Shown: positions 1-8,344, counted from the first letter of the stretch. The stretch: 23,142 bases of DNA from Firmicutes bacterium UBA3941 (GCA_002385665.1 DGDX01000003.1:1-23142); one strand, 5' to 3'. Notes: generated by a model from the sequence alone, not told the origin. Made by a program: numbers and translations.

Positions 1-233
1 TTGGTCTGGATATCATGACATATACTGGATATACCTATGAGTTTCTCCTGGAGGAATCCAACGAGACCAATGCTTGGAAACAATTGCTGGATGTTACGGA
101 TATTCTGGTAGATGGTAAATTTGAAATTGAGAAGAAAAACCTGCTTCTACCCTTCCGTGGCTCTGAAAATCAACGAATCATAGATCTGAATGAAACACGA
201 CGGCAGAATAAAATAGTGATTTTGGATATTTGA
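1..233 (+). CDS. nrdG: Anaerobic ribonucleoside-triphosphate reductase activating protein, C-terminal fragment
   Basis: The reading frame is open from the left edge (first full codon at base 3) to a TGA at 231-233, so only about the last 77 residues are present. The residues GLDIMTYTGYTYE, then LLDVTDILVDGKF and FRGSENQRIIDL match the C-terminal part of NrdG, the radical-SAM enzyme that installs the glycyl radical on the class III ribonucleotide reductase NrdD. The radical-SAM CxxxCxxC cluster motif would lie upstream, outside the window. The ATG at 15 is internal, not a start, because the conserved sequence continues in frame before it. NrdD is expected upstream. The gene converges with the MetH-like gene. 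Class III reductase is an anaerobe's enzyme, which fits the rubrerythrin further along. Family assignment is from motif recognition. Confidence 0.85.
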   Translation, partial: GLDIMTYTGYTYEFLLEESNETNAWKQLLDVTDILVDGKFEIEKKNLLLPFRGSENQRIIDLNETRRQNKIVILDI

Positions 234-356
234 CTAAACCTGCTCTTCTGCCTTTTAGACTAATGGGAACCGCTTACACAAATCCATACACTCTATTAAC
301 AGTACTAATATACTAAATTTCATATATATATCTAACTGAAACAGTGCGTGCAAGAA

Positions 357-422
357 TAATGGCTATTGATAAGCGAATAACTTCATTGATTTGGCTAAGA
401 AAACAGCGATCAATAGCCATTA
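357..422. repeat. 14-bp perfect inverted repeat between convergent genes
   Basis: The arms TAATGGCTATTGAT (357-370) and ATCAATAGCCATTA (409-422) are exact reverse complements separated by 38 bases. It lies between the 3' ends of nrdG (+) and the MetH-like gene (-), so it could act as a two-way transcript-end structure. However, the loop is long and neither side has a strong U tract. The rest of 234-473 holds nothing else I can support. No flanking target duplication is visible, so a mobile-element reading is weak. Confidence 0.5.
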
Positions 423-473
423 CCTTTGTTATGACTAGCACAATAGATTGATTTGACAACACTTTCTTTCTGC

Positions 474-2147
474 TCATCTGTAAGGTTCTATAATCTCCAT
501 CATATCCTCGTCAAAAGGATCCATAATTATGCTATCCAGCCCAGCCTCTATGGTTTCTATTAGAAATTGACGTACTTGTTCCTTATCCAAGTCCATCATC
601 TTAGACGAGCCGCCACCAATATCCAACACGGTTTTTAAGCCCAGCCTTGTTTTTATTTCACTAATGGCCTTTATTGTCTCCTCTTCCATCACACTGTTCA
701 TGAAAATATCTGTTGGTTGGGGATCTATTATTATGTCTTCCCTGGGTATCCCATACCGGGCAGCCATGGCCAGAATAGACTCAGCTATCTCCAGTCTCTC
801 ATCTGCCCCCTGTGGTACACCCTCCCCGCGAGCGGTTTGCCCGATGACACAGGCCCCATATTTTTTTGCGATGGGGAAAATTGATTCCATGGATTCCCTT
901 TCTCCATTTACACCTTTTATCAAGGGTTTTCCATTATAGATTCTTACAGCCGCCTCTATAGCATCGGGATCAGGACTGTCTATCATAAGCGGTGTATTGA
1001 CCATCCCCTGAAGCTCTTTAACCGCCTTTGATAAAATATCAGGCTTATGGATTTCTGATTTTTCCATTCCCACATTTATAGCGATTATATCTACCCCGGC
1101 CATCCTCTGCTCTATTGCTTCAGATATGATTTCGTCATAATCCTCTTCCAATAGGGCCTTTTCAATGGATCTATCCGTTGACGGATTTATCCGCCCGCCG
1201 ATAATCTTAATTCCGTCTCCAAAGGTTATGGTGTTTGACGGGGAGGACACCGCTGTATCTCTATGGGAATTGGCTATAAAGTCATTTGGCCGAACACTCC
1301 TTACGCCTTCTATGAGTTTCTTTATATACTCCGGAGTAGTACCGCAGCATCCACCTATTATCCTGACACCCATTTCTACCATCCTTTTGCCATAGATGGC
1401 AAATTCATCAGCATCAGTATCAAAGAGGGTCATTCCGTTCTCGAGCCTTGGCAGACCTGCGTTTGGCTGTACAATGACGGGTATATGGGCATATTTTAGC
1501 AGCTCTTCCACTATGGGCAAAAGTTCCTTTGGCCCCAGGGAACAATTAACACCCAGGGCATCTACTCCAAGCCCTTCTAAAACATTTACTGCTGTAAAGG
1601 GATCTGTGCCCATCATGGTTCTTCCATTTTCGTCGTATGTAAGGGTACAGAATACGGGTAGTGAGGAGTTTTCTTTAACAGCCAGTATCGCCGCCTTCAT
1701 TTCATATAGGTCAGCTATAGTCTCGATTATTACCAGATCTGCCCCTGCTTTTTCTCCCACCTGTACCTGTCTGGCAACAATCCTATAGGCCTCATTAAAG
1801 GATAAGGTCCCGCTGGGTTCCATCAATTGGCCTATAGGTCCAATATCAAGGGCTACCCACCCATTCTCCGAAACCTCCCTGGCCAAGGATACCCCCTTAT
1901 CTACAATCTCCTCAACCGTGTACCCAGTCCCCTTTAACTTGTATTCATTGGCTCCAAAGGTGTTGGTGGTTATTATATCCGCTCCGGCCTCCAAGTAAGC
2001 CCTATGTATAGATTTAATGATTTCAGGATGTAAAATATTATAGACCTCAGGTTGTTGGCCCGCTTTTAAACCAGCATTTTGTATCATAGTGCCCATTCCT
2101 CCGTCTATGAACAGTACATCCTCGGTCATCGCCTTTCTTATATCCAT
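474..2147 (-). CDS. Homocysteine S-methyltransferase / pterin-binding domain protein, MetH-like but lacking cobalamin domains
   Basis: The 557-residue protein begins with a homocysteine S-methyltransferase barrel (about 1-290). It has DGGMGT at 15-20 and the three zinc-ligand cysteines C202 (GVNCS) and C267/C268 (GGCCGTTP). A DHPS-like pterin-binding barrel follows (about 310-555), with RINP at 319-322, NVG at 358-360, MIDS at 388-391, VNGE at 413-416 and IIDP at 473-476. Full MetH proteins continue into a cap, B12-binding domain and often an activation domain. This one stops right after the second barrel, and no coding remnant follows. The usual GERINP is GGRINP here, and the usual GVSNxSFGLP loop is replaced by DIGGGSSKMM. 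The start has a strong AAGGAGGG site just upstream. It could be the catalytic half of a split methionine synthase using a separate corrinoid protein, or a methyltransferase with a different methyl donor; I cannot decide between these. Confidence 0.8.
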   Translation of the reverse strand: MDIRKAMTEDVLFIDGGMGTMIQNAGLKAGQQPEVYNILHPEIIKSIHRAYLEAGADIITTNTFGANEYKLKGTGYTVEEIVDKGVSLAREVSENGWVALDIGPIGQLMEPSGTLSFNEAYRIVARQVQVGEKAGADLVIIETIADLYEMKAAILAVKENSSLPVFCTLTYDENGRTMMGTDPFTAVNVLEGLGVDALGVNCSLGPKELLPIVEELLKYAHIPVIVQPNAGLPRLENGMTLFDTDADEFAIYGKRMVEMGVRIIGGCCGTTPEYIKKLIEGVRSVRPNDFIANSHRDTAVSSPSNTITFGDGIKIIGGRINPSTDRSIEKALLEEDYDEIISEAIEQRMAGVDIIAINVGMEKSEIHKPDILSKAVKELQGMVNTPLMIDSPDPDAIEAAVRIYNGKPLIKGVNGERESMESIFPIAKKYGACVIGQTARGEGVPQGADERLEIAESILAMAARYGIPREDIIIDPQPTDIFMNSVMEEETIKAISEIKTRLGLKTVLDIGGGSSKMMDLDKEQVRQFLIETIEAGLDSIIMDPFDEDMMEIIEPYR

Positions 2148-2286
2148 ATGACTTTCCCTCCTTATTACTCATTTTATTCTGTTTTAGCTGTTATAATCCA
2201 CTGAAGAAACCTATATTAATATATCAGCCATGGTCATGATTAGTATCAACCTGTACAAGGATCAGTCCATTATTTAAGATGAAACC
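2148..2286 (-). other. 5' leader of the MetH-like gene, no recognised riboswitch
   Basis: If transcription starts just downstream of the -10 box at 2287-2292, the leader is roughly 130 nt. I looked for SAM, cobalamin and T-box signatures, which would be natural for a methionine-related gene, and recognised none. The ribosome binding site (AAGGAGGG on the minus strand) lies at its end. Together with the two divergent promoters, this accounts for the 308-base gap before murC. Confidence 0.35.
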
Positions 2287-2295
2287 ATTATAACA
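2287..2295 (-). promoter_or_regulatory. Extended -10 promoter for the MetH-like gene
   Basis: On the minus strand the sequence reads TGTTATAAT, a perfect TATAAT preceded by a TGn extension. No good -35 box is seen 17 bases upstream, which is tolerated in extended -10 promoters. Confidence 0.5.
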
Positions 2296-2372
2296 CAACC
2301 TATGGATAAATGTATCCTTACCTCTGAGATATTACAGGGCGATTACTTTTTATTACAGTTTATTTTGTTTCA

Positions 2373-2401
2373 TTGATAAATAGATATAAAGGTAGTATAA
2401 T
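2373..2401 (+). promoter_or_regulatory. Sigma-A promoter for murC
   Basis: TTGATA (2373-2378), a 17-base spacer and TATAAT (2396-2401) form a near-consensus housekeeping promoter. It sits about 55 bases upstream of the murC start and is divergent from the MetH-like gene's promoter. Confidence 0.75.
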
Positions 2402-2455
2402 GGACAAGTGATATAAGTGATGTAGACCATATGACATGGATTGTGGGGTGAGATT

Positions 2456-3880
2456 ATGAAACAGATTGATATAAAGGATATAAAAGGTGGAAGAGTTCAT
2501 TTTGTAGGTATCGGGGGCATCAGTATGAGCGGTTTGGCGGAATTCCTTCTACAAAAGGGATATATCGTTACCGGCTCCGATGTTATGGATTCCTATATCA
2601 CAAGGGATCTACAAAATAAAGGCATTGATATAAATATAGGTCATGATGGGTCCAAGGTTATAGGTGCCGATCTTGTTGTATATACCTCTGCCATTATAAC
2701 CAGCGGGGAGAACCCCGAGATCTTGGAGGCCGAGAAGAGGAATATTCCCTTAATGAATAGGGCTGTTCTTATGGGACAGATCATGAAGGAATTTCCTAAT
2801 GCTATAGGAATTGCCGGTACCCACGGAAAAACCACGGCTACTTCCATGTTATCCCATATAATGGTTGAAGCGCGATTAGACCCCACTATCTTTGTCGGAG
2901 GCAAGCTGGATGCGATCGGAGGCAATGTCAGAATAGGTAATAGCCCACACTTTCTTGTGGAGGCCTGCGAGTTTTCGGGTAGCTTTCTGGAGATGAGCCC
3001 TTATATAGCGGTTATTCTAAATATCGATAACGATCACCTGGATTATTTTAAGGATATGGAAGAGATCTACTACACCTTTATGGAGTTTGCCAGCCTGGTT
3101 CCAAGTCGGGGATTTGTTATAGGCTGCAATGACGATCCCATGGTTAAGAGGCTCCTTGATGAGATCGATAATAGGACCATTAGCTTTGGTATCCAAAGCA
3201 AAGCCGATTGGGTTGCAAGGGATATCAATTATAAGGCCAATGACCATACATCCTTCAGGGCTGTATATAAGGGCCAGGACATGGGCAGATTTACCTTAAA
3301 TGTACCAGGCAAACACAATGTTTATAATGCCTTGGCAGCCATTGCAACAGCTTGGGCATCAGGAATTTCTCTTGAGACAATAAAATCCGGTCTGGCATCC
3401 TACAAGGGAACCCATCGAAGGTTTGAGATAAAGGGCGTAGTTGAAGGTGTTACAGTTATAGATGACTATGGACACCATCCTACGGAAATAAAGGCTACCC
3501 TGGACGCCGCCCAGAGCTATCCCCATAAAAAGTTATGGTGTGTCTTCCAGCCCTATACCTTTTCTCGCACCAAATTGCTCTTTGACGACTTTGTTAATTC
3601 CTTCCATGGGGCTGACGAGGTTATAATCACCGATATAATGGGCGGTAGGGAACAGGATACCGGTCTGATACATGCCCTCGACCTGGTTAAAGCTATAAAG
3701 GCTACGGGGCAGCCCTGCAGGTATCTTCCAACTTTTGATGATGTAGTGGATTTTCTTGCAGCCAATACCCGGGATGGCGACGTAGTTCTTACCACGGGTT
3801 GTGGTAACGTTTACCTGGCTGCCGAGATGCTGATTCAAAGGATGGAGGAGATGCTGGTAGCGGCCACCCTTGAAAGATAA
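2456..3880 (+). CDS. murC: UDP-N-acetylmuramate--L-alanine ligase
   Basis: MurC adds L-alanine to UDP-N-acetylmuramate in the cytoplasm, the first amino-acid step of peptidoglycan precursor synthesis. The 474-residue product has the N-terminal nucleotide-binding motif GIGGISMSGLAEF (18-30), the ATP P-loop GTHGKTTATS (121-130) and the Mur ligase C-domain motif DDYGHHPTE. I chose the ATG at 2456, with GGGGTGAG about five bases upstream, over an in-frame TTG at 2441 that would overlap this site. Length and motifs are normal for the family. It has its own promoter and is followed by a terminator, so it appears monocistronic rather than part of a division/cell-wall cluster. Confidence 0.95.
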   Translation: MKQIDIKDIKGGRVHFVGIGGISMSGLAEFLLQKGYIVTGSDVMDSYITRDLQNKGIDINIGHDGSKVIGADLVVYTSAIITSGENPEILEAEKRNIPLMNRAVLMGQIMKEFPNAIGIAGTHGKTTATSMLSHIMVEARLDPTIFVGGKLDAIGGNVRIGNSPHFLVEACEFSGSFLEMSPYIAVILNIDNDHLDYFKDMEEIYYTFMEFASLVPSRGFVIGCNDDPMVKRLLDEIDNRTISFGIQSKADWVARDINYKANDHTSFRAVYKGQDMGRFTLNVPGKHNVYNALAAIATAWASGISLETIKSGLASYKGTHRRFEIKGVVEGVTVIDDYGHHPTEIKATLDAAQSYPHKKLWCVFQPYTFSRTKLLFDDFVNSFHGADEVIITDIMGGREQDTGLIHALDLVKAIKATGQPCRYLPTFDDVVDFLAANTRDGDVVLTTGCGNVYLAAEMLIQRMEEMLVAATLER

Positions 3881-3889
3881 TGTCAACCG

Positions 3890-3925
3890 ATCCCGCAGGA
3901 CTGGAACAAAGTCCGCGGGATTTTT
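3890..3925 (+). terminator. Intrinsic terminator after murC
   Basis: ATCCCGCAGGACT pairs with AGTCCGCGGGAT with one bulged base and a short loop (GGAACAA), followed directly by TTTTT. It starts ten bases after the murC stop. Confidence 0.85.
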
Positions 3926-3945
3926 CATAATCTTGAGACTAATTC

Positions 3946-3973
3946 TTGATTTTTCTACTGGATTTGATAGAAT
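3946..3973 (+). promoter_or_regulatory. Sigma-A promoter for fbaA
   Basis: TTGATT (3946-3951), a 16-base spacer and TAGAAT (3968-3973) preceded by a TG extension. It lies between the murC terminator and the fbaA ribosome binding site, which fits an independent transcript. Confidence 0.65.
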
Positions 3974-4024
3974 GAATTCTAGTAGCCTAAGTCTATACAT
4001 ATTAATTTTAAGGAGTGAATATAA

Positions 4025-4954
4025 ATGCCACTAGTTACAACTACAGAGATGTTTAAAAAAGCTTATGAGGGCGGATACGCCATCGGAGCATTCAATGTCA
4101 ATAACATGGAGATTATTCAGGGCATCACAGAAGCTGCTAAAGCTGAAAATGCACCCCTAATCCTCCAGGTTTCAGCCGGTGCAAGAAAATATGCCAACCA
4201 TACCTATCTGGTTAAGTTGGTAGAGGCAGCCCTTGAGGAGACGGATCTACCCATAGCCCTGCATTTGGATCATGGTGATACCTTTGAACTGTGTAAATCC
4301 TGTATAGACGGTGGGTTCACCTCGGTTATGATTGATGGTTCCCATCTACCCTTTGAAGAGAATATCAAACTCACCAAGCAGGTAGTTGATTATGCCCACG
4401 ATCACGGTGTAGTGGTAGAGGGCGAGCTGGGCAGGCTTGCCGGTATCGAGGATGCTGTCAACGTATCGGAAGAGGATGCAAGATTTACAGATCCGGATGA
4501 GGTAGAGGAATTTGTTGAAAGAACAGGGGTGGATTCCCTGGCCATTGCTATAGGAACCAGCCATGGTGCCTTTAAATTCAAAGGCGAACCCAAGCTTCGC
4601 TTCGATATCCTTGAAGAGATCAGTAAGAGGCTTCCCGGATTCCCCATCGTTTTACATGGTGCCTCCTCAGTACCCCAAGAGTATGTAGAGATTGTCAATA
4701 AGTACGGCGGTGATATGCCCGGTGCCAAGGGTGTTCCTGAAGATATGCTTCGAAAGGCCGCTTCCATGGCAGTATGTAAAATCAATATAGATTCCGACTT
4801 GAGGCTGGCCATGACTGCGACTATCAGAAAGTTCATGGCTGAAAATCCTGGAGCCTTTGACCCAAGACAGTACTTAGGCCCAGCCAGGGATGCCATCAGA
4901 ACTATCGTACGCCACAAGATTGTTAATGTACTGGGATGTAACAATAAGGCCTAA
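4025..4954 (+). CDS. fbaA: Class II fructose-1,6-bisphosphate aldolase
   Basis: This zinc-dependent aldolase interconverts fructose 1,6-bisphosphate with dihydroxyacetone phosphate and glyceraldehyde 3-phosphate in glycolysis/gluconeogenesis. The 309-residue protein carries HLDHGD with catalytic D82 and zinc ligand H83, VEGELG (131-136), GTSHGAFKF with H180, LHGASSVP with H211 and KINIDSDLR near the C-terminus. The length matches the common clostridial form. AAGGAGTGA precedes the ATG at good spacing. Promoter upstream and strong terminator downstream mark a single-gene unit. A related ketose-bisphosphate aldolase (tagatose type) cannot be wholly excluded, but the motif set fits FBP aldolase best. 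Dihydroxyacetone phosphate from the neighbouring rhamnose pathway would feed into this step. Confidence 0.92.
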   Translation: MPLVTTTEMFKKAYEGGYAIGAFNVNNMEIIQGITEAAKAENAPLILQVSAGARKYANHTYLVKLVEAALEETDLPIALHLDHGDTFELCKSCIDGGFTSVMIDGSHLPFEENIKLTKQVVDYAHDHGVVVEGELGRLAGIEDAVNVSEEDARFTDPDEVEEFVERTGVDSLAIAIGTSHGAFKFKGEPKLRFDILEEISKRLPGFPIVLHGASSVPQEYVEIVNKYGGDMPGAKGVPEDMLRKAASMAVCKINIDSDLRLAMTATIRKFMAENPGAFDPRQYLGPARDAIRTIVRHKIVNVLGCNNKA

Positions 4955-5007
4955 GTGTTTCGGAATGCACCAAGGTATGCAACCTTGAAAAGTAAGATAT
5001 TTAGCAA

Positions 5008-5050
5008 GGAAATAAAAAGGAGCGGTTACTCACCGCTCCTTTTTATTTCC
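5008..5050. terminator. Strong bidirectional terminator after fbaA
   Basis: A perfect 19-bp stem (5008-5026 with 5032-5050) has a five-base loop. The GC-rich core GGAGCGGT is flanked by A runs on the left and T runs on the right, so it works in both directions. It ends fbaA and could also stop transcripts from the rhaA/aldolase unit on the minus strand. Confidence 0.9.
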
Positions 5051-5145
5051 TATCAATCCTATTGAACCGATATATTATCCATGCCTAATATTCATTCTCT
5101 ATTGTTGCATATAGGATGGACTTTCCCATCCACTCTCATAGTGGG

Positions 5146-6195
5146 CTAAGAATCCTTCTTTAGCAGGCTCTTTCGATACTTCTCTCCCTCCATATTCCGT
5201 ATAAAGGCAATCCCCTCTTCAGTCATGGTCTGTAGGGTAAGGCCCAACTCCTTAATCTTATCCACTACATAAATATAGGCAGTAAGGGTCTCGTCTATGG
5301 TGATGGCCTCTGTCTTATTTGTCACGTAAACTACCTCACCTGTATCCGAATCAACATTCACCTTCCCCATGCCTTTAAAGGAAACGTTCTCCCCAAGATA
5401 GACCAGTTGATCAGGATAGAGGATGACCTCTTTAAACAATTCAGGTCCTACGTCCATCTTTATGAGAGTATCTCTCAGATAAGCCGTTTTGCTCCTATAC
5501 TTCTTCTCGCCTATACCCTCTATTCTGATCTCAGGGTATGTATTCCCCAGTTTAAAATAATCCATGATAGCCACATTAACCCTTTCGTGCAGTTCCAGGC
5601 ATCCTTCGGCATCCTCCCCGGATACAATAAGTCCATGGTTTTCCATAAAGACTATGTTTGGTGCATAACCCTTCTCTACCTTATACTGATGGATTGCATT
5701 GTTAAGCTCTATGGTCAGATCAAAGCCTGGATTGGTATAGGGCACCCATAGCATTCTAAAACTATCGTCGAATATTCCTTTCGCTATACTCTCCCCTTCT
5801 TTGGAACAGCATAATATATTAGCGTACACCGAGTGGCTGTGGATAACGCATTTATCCATAAAGGAATGAAATCCTGTTTCTATGGATGGTCGCAGGTTTT
5901 TGGGATTCTGCTCTTCTAAAACGCACTCCTTCATAAAACCGGCGCTTTCCCTTTCAAAATCCACGTCCCTGTTCCGATCAACGCTATTATAGTAATCCCG
6001 TACCCTCTGATAGTCCACAATAACGTAACCGTCCCACTCTGTTACTTGATCCAGGCGATAGCCGGAAGCTTTCACCGCCATGTATCTATCATCCAGCTTG
6101 GCAGATGTGTTCCCACCCCCACCTTGTACGAAATCGGGATGCTTTCCTACTTCTTGTGAGATCCTCTCTAGTTCCTTTAATCCCTTTAGATCCAT
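5146..6195 (-). CDS. Class II aldolase, probable rhamnulose-1-phosphate aldolase
   Basis: The 349-residue protein belongs to the class II aldolase/adducin family, which includes L-rhamnulose-1-phosphate and L-fuculose-1-phosphate aldolases. Visible motifs are GGGGNTSAK (25-33, phosphate/substrate loop), PSIE with E106 as the likely catalytic acid/base, zinc ligands H119 and H121 in IHSHS, and the third histidine H187 in ENHG. It directly follows rhaA, so splitting rhamnulose-1-phosphate into dihydroxyacetone phosphate and L-lactaldehyde is the likely role (inference from context). The protein is longer than E. coli RhaD and resembles the aldolase half of the fused aldolase-dehydrogenase (RhaE/YuxG type) but has no dehydrogenase domain. 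I chose the ATG at 6195 because AAGGGAG sits seven bases before it. An upstream ATG at 6216 overlaps the rhaA stop (ATGA) but has no comparable site. Confidence 0.8.
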   Translation of the reverse strand: MDLKGLKELERISQEVGKHPDFVQGGGGNTSAKLDDRYMAVKASGYRLDQVTEWDGYVIVDYQRVRDYYNSVDRNRDVDFERESAGFMKECVLEEQNPKNLRPSIETGFHSFMDKCVIHSHSVYANILCCSKEGESIAKGIFDDSFRMLWVPYTNPGFDLTIELNNAIHQYKVEKGYAPNIVFMENHGLIVSGEDAEGCLELHERVNVAIMDYFKLGNTYPEIRIEGIGEKKYRSKTAYLRDTLIKMDVGPELFKEVILYPDQLVYLGENVSFKGMGKVNVDSDTGEVVYVTNKTEAITIDETLTAYIYVVDKIKELGLTLQTMTEEGIAFIRNMEGEKYRKSLLKKDS

Positions 6196-6201
6196 AGATT
6201 T

Positions 6202-6210
6202 CTCCCTTCT
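6202..6210 (-). promoter_or_regulatory. Ribosome binding site that decides the aldolase start
   Basis: On the minus strand this reads AGAAGGGAG, ending seven bases before the ATG at 6195. It lies inside any reading frame begun at the ATG at 6216, so it argues for the shorter form. Confidence 0.65.
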
Positions 6211-6212
6211 TA

Positions 6213-7490
6213 TCATCTTTGGGACAATACCTGTTTCTCGTACTCATCAACCCGGTTTAACCATTCTGCCCCTACCGGTACTCCCTGATCCAGGCAGTAC
6301 TTATCCCATACGGCACTAAAGGGCAGACTCTTAAACTCCTCCATCAGAGCCAGGCGTCTTCCCAGATCACCATTGTCCTCGGCTTCCCTCAACAGATGGG
6401 TGGGTTCCAGTAATGCCATCATGATCGCTTTTAAAGAAGCCCTGGTCCCTATTACCCAGGCCGAAATCCTATTTATGCTGGCATCGAAAAAATCAAGACC
6501 AAAATGAACCCTATGAAAGGCGTTGCATCTCTTTAATTCCTGAGCAATTGCAAACACTTCGTCGTTGAGTATAACTACATGGTCGCTATCCCACCTAACT
6601 CCGCGACTTACATGTAAGAGTAGCTCATCTATATAGGTCAATAGGGATGATATCTTATCCGAGACGGTCTCTGTTGGGTGGAAATGGCCTGCGTCCAGAC
6701 ACAACAAGGTACCCCGGGTTAAAGCATAACCCATGTAGAATTCGTGGGAACCCACTACGTAGGCCTCGGACCCTATTCCAAAGAGTTTGCACTCTACAGC
6801 ATCCAAGAGATACCTTCTGTCATATTTTTCTTCCAGGATTTCATCCAAAGAATCCTTGAGAATTTCCCGGTATCCCATCCTATCGGCGGGTAAATCCTTG
6901 GAGCCATCGGGAATCCATATATTGTTAACACAAGGTGTGCCCAGGGTCTTTCCCATATAAGCCCCGATCTCCCTGCAACGTTTAGCGTGGCGAATCCAAA
7001 AATCCCTAACCTCTTTATCCTTGCTTGCCAAGGTGTAGCCTGAGTCTGCCATTCTATGGGAGAAGAAGGTGGGGTTAAAATCAAGTCCTATACCCTTTTC
7101 TTTGGCCCAAGCTATCCATTTTTCAAAGTGTCGGGGTTCGAGCTCATCTCTCTCTACAAATTTGCCCTCCGTTTCTGCGTAGCTGGCGTGGAGATTTACT
7201 CGATGTTTACCTGGTATAAGGCTCATTGCCTTGTCTAAGTCCTGGCGAAGTTCCTCAGCATTTCGAGCTTTTCCCGGGTAATTACCCGTCGCTAAGATCC
7301 CCCCACCCAAAACGCCGTCTGCATCTACTTCAAATCCGCCTACATCATCACCTTGCCAGCAATGGATAGAGATTGGAATCTTCTTTATGTCCTCCAAAAC
7401 CCTATCCGTGTCAACCCCAAAGGAACCATATAGCTCCTTTGCCCGCTCATAGCTATCATTTATGTCCCTTTCCTTGTAGATGTTAAGCAT
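6213..7490 (-). CDS. rhaA: L-rhamnose isomerase
   Basis: RhaA converts L-rhamnose to L-rhamnulose in the cytoplasm, using divalent metal (Mn/Zn type). The 425-residue product, normal for the family, has [11 protein letters not shown] (44-54), NLHASYAE (99-106), DFNPTFFSH (137-145), the metal/substrate cluster [10 protein letters not shown] (231-240, with E233), [11 protein letters not shown] (H249), [10 protein letters not shown] (265-274) and [10 protein letters not shown] (297-305). The ATG is preceded by AAGGGGTG at good spacing. The aldolase gene follows with 17 bases between (or a 4-base overlap if its upstream ATG is used), so the two are co-transcribed. Its upstream region contains a perfect inverted repeat that may be an operator. 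The kinase gene rhaB is not adjacent but 3.5 kb away on the same strand. Confidence 0.95.
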   Translation of the reverse strand: MLNIYKERDINDSYERAKELYGSFGVDTDRVLEDIKKIPISIHCWQGDDVGGFEVDADGVLGGGILATGNYPGKARNAEELRQDLDKAMSLIPGKHRVNLHASYAETEGKFVERDELEPRHFEKWIAWAKEKGIGLDFNPTFFSHRMADSGYTLASKDKEVRDFWIRHAKRCREIGAYMGKTLGTPCVNNIWIPDGSKDLPADRMGYREILKDSLDEILEEKYDRRYLLDAVECKLFGIGSEAYVVGSHEFYMGYALTRGTLLCLDAGHFHPTETVSDKISSLLTYIDELLLHVSRGVRWDSDHVVILNDEVFAIAQELKRCNAFHRVHFGLDFFDASINRISAWVIGTRASLKAIMMALLEPTHLLREAEDNGDLGRRLALMEEFKSLPFSAVWDKYCLDQGVPVGAEWLNRVDEYEKQVLSQR

Positions 7491-7517
7491 TTTTTACACC
7501 CCTTATTAATAAAATAC

Positions 7518-7541
7518 AAAATGGTGTTTAACAACCATTTT
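7518..7541. promoter_or_regulatory. Inverted repeat upstream of rhaA, candidate operator or terminator
   Basis: Arms AAAATGGT (7518-7525) and ACCATTTT (7534-7541) are perfect complements around an 8-base centre containing GTTTAAC. It lies 28 bases upstream of the rhaA start and 65 bases after the acetyltransferase stop. In the minus direction it is followed by a T-rich stretch, so it could be a weak terminator for the acetyltransferase gene instead of, or as well as, a regulator site. Confidence 0.4.
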
Positions 7542-7605
7542 CTATATGACCGACTAATGCCAGCTATTGCTATAGTAATTCGGACAACCCTATATTGTAA
7601 TTTCT

Positions 7606-8136
7606 CTATCCTCTGTATTCTTCCTTTATCAATGAATAACACATGCTGTCGTGGATACTGCCATCATATAATTCGTTGGCCCTCCTAAGAGTGCCCTCAT
7701 AGTGAAAACCACACTTTTCTATCACCCTTTTTGAACGAATATTAGACGGATAATGATACACAGAAACCAGGTTCAGGTCTAAATTCTCAAAAGCATATTT
7801 CAGCACCCTTTTGGCAGCTTCCGTCATTATACCCTGTCCCCAATAGGCTTCATTCAAAACATATCCCAGCATTTTAACCCTACTATTATTACGCCTTGCA
7901 TCATTATGTAGCCCAATTGAACCTATAAGCTTATCAGTATCCTTGTGAATAATGGCCCATGATTCCTCCTCTGCTATAAACCTTTCAAGTATCTCACGGG
8001 ATTCTTCCTTGCTCTCATGGGGCTTCCAACCCGCATTTGGACCCACGCTTGGATTCTTGGCATATTCATAGAAATCATCCAGATCCTCTTTCCTAAAAGG
8101 CCTTAATACAAGCCGTTCTGTAATCAGGGTTTCCAT
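7606..8136 (-). CDS. GNAT family N-acetyltransferase, RimJ/RimL type
   Basis: The 176-residue protein has the typical RimJ/RimL opening ITERLVLRPFRKEDLDDFY, the central strand WAIIHKDTDKLIGSIGL, the acetyl-CoA loop WGQGIMTEAAKRVL and the C-terminal motif NIRSKRVIEKCGFHYEG. Members transfer acetyl from acetyl-CoA to protein N-termini or small-molecule amines such as some antibiotics; the substrate cannot be told from sequence. AGGGAG precedes the ATG by about seven bases. It is on the same strand as rhaA with a 115-base gap that includes an inverted repeat, so co-transcription is uncertain. The upstream intergenic region shows no convincing promoter. Confidence 0.88.
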   Translation of the reverse strand: METLITERLVLRPFRKEDLDDFYEYAKNPSVGPNAGWKPHESKEESREILERFIAEEESWAIIHKDTDKLIGSIGLHNDARRNNSRVKMLGYVLNEAYWGQGIMTEAAKRVLKYAFENLDLNLVSVYHYPSNIRSKRVIEKCGFHYEGTLRRANELYDGSIHDSMCYSLIKEEYRG

Positions 8137-8344
8137 ATCAATACTCCCTTCCCAGCTACTATACTAAACCCTAATCCTCCCTGATCTATCCCAACCACTT
8201 TCGGATCTTTGGAAAGATAGTCATTTTGTCAGTATTCTCCCATTCTATTCCTCTATTCTACACTTCAGGAAAATATCCTCTTTATGGGCTAAATTTATTA
8301 CTTGATATTCATAACCCGACAGGCCGGACCATTGAAAATTACTC

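Noticed and set aside
1396..1788. 130-codon plus-strand open frame inside the MetH-like gene
   Set aside because: It is antisense to the conserved homocysteine methyltransferase domain and has no ribosome binding site.
2148..2286. SAM, cobalamin or T-box riboswitch before the MetH-like gene
   Set aside because: None of their conserved core sequences is visible in the leader.
3533..4000. 155-codon minus-strand open frame over the murC end, terminator and fbaA promoter
   Set aside because: It runs through a clear terminator and promoter and is antisense to conserved MurC.
4402..4944. 180-codon open frame on the minus strand inside fbaA
   Set aside because: It is fully antisense to a well-supported aldolase gene, has no ribosome binding site and no recognisable motifs.
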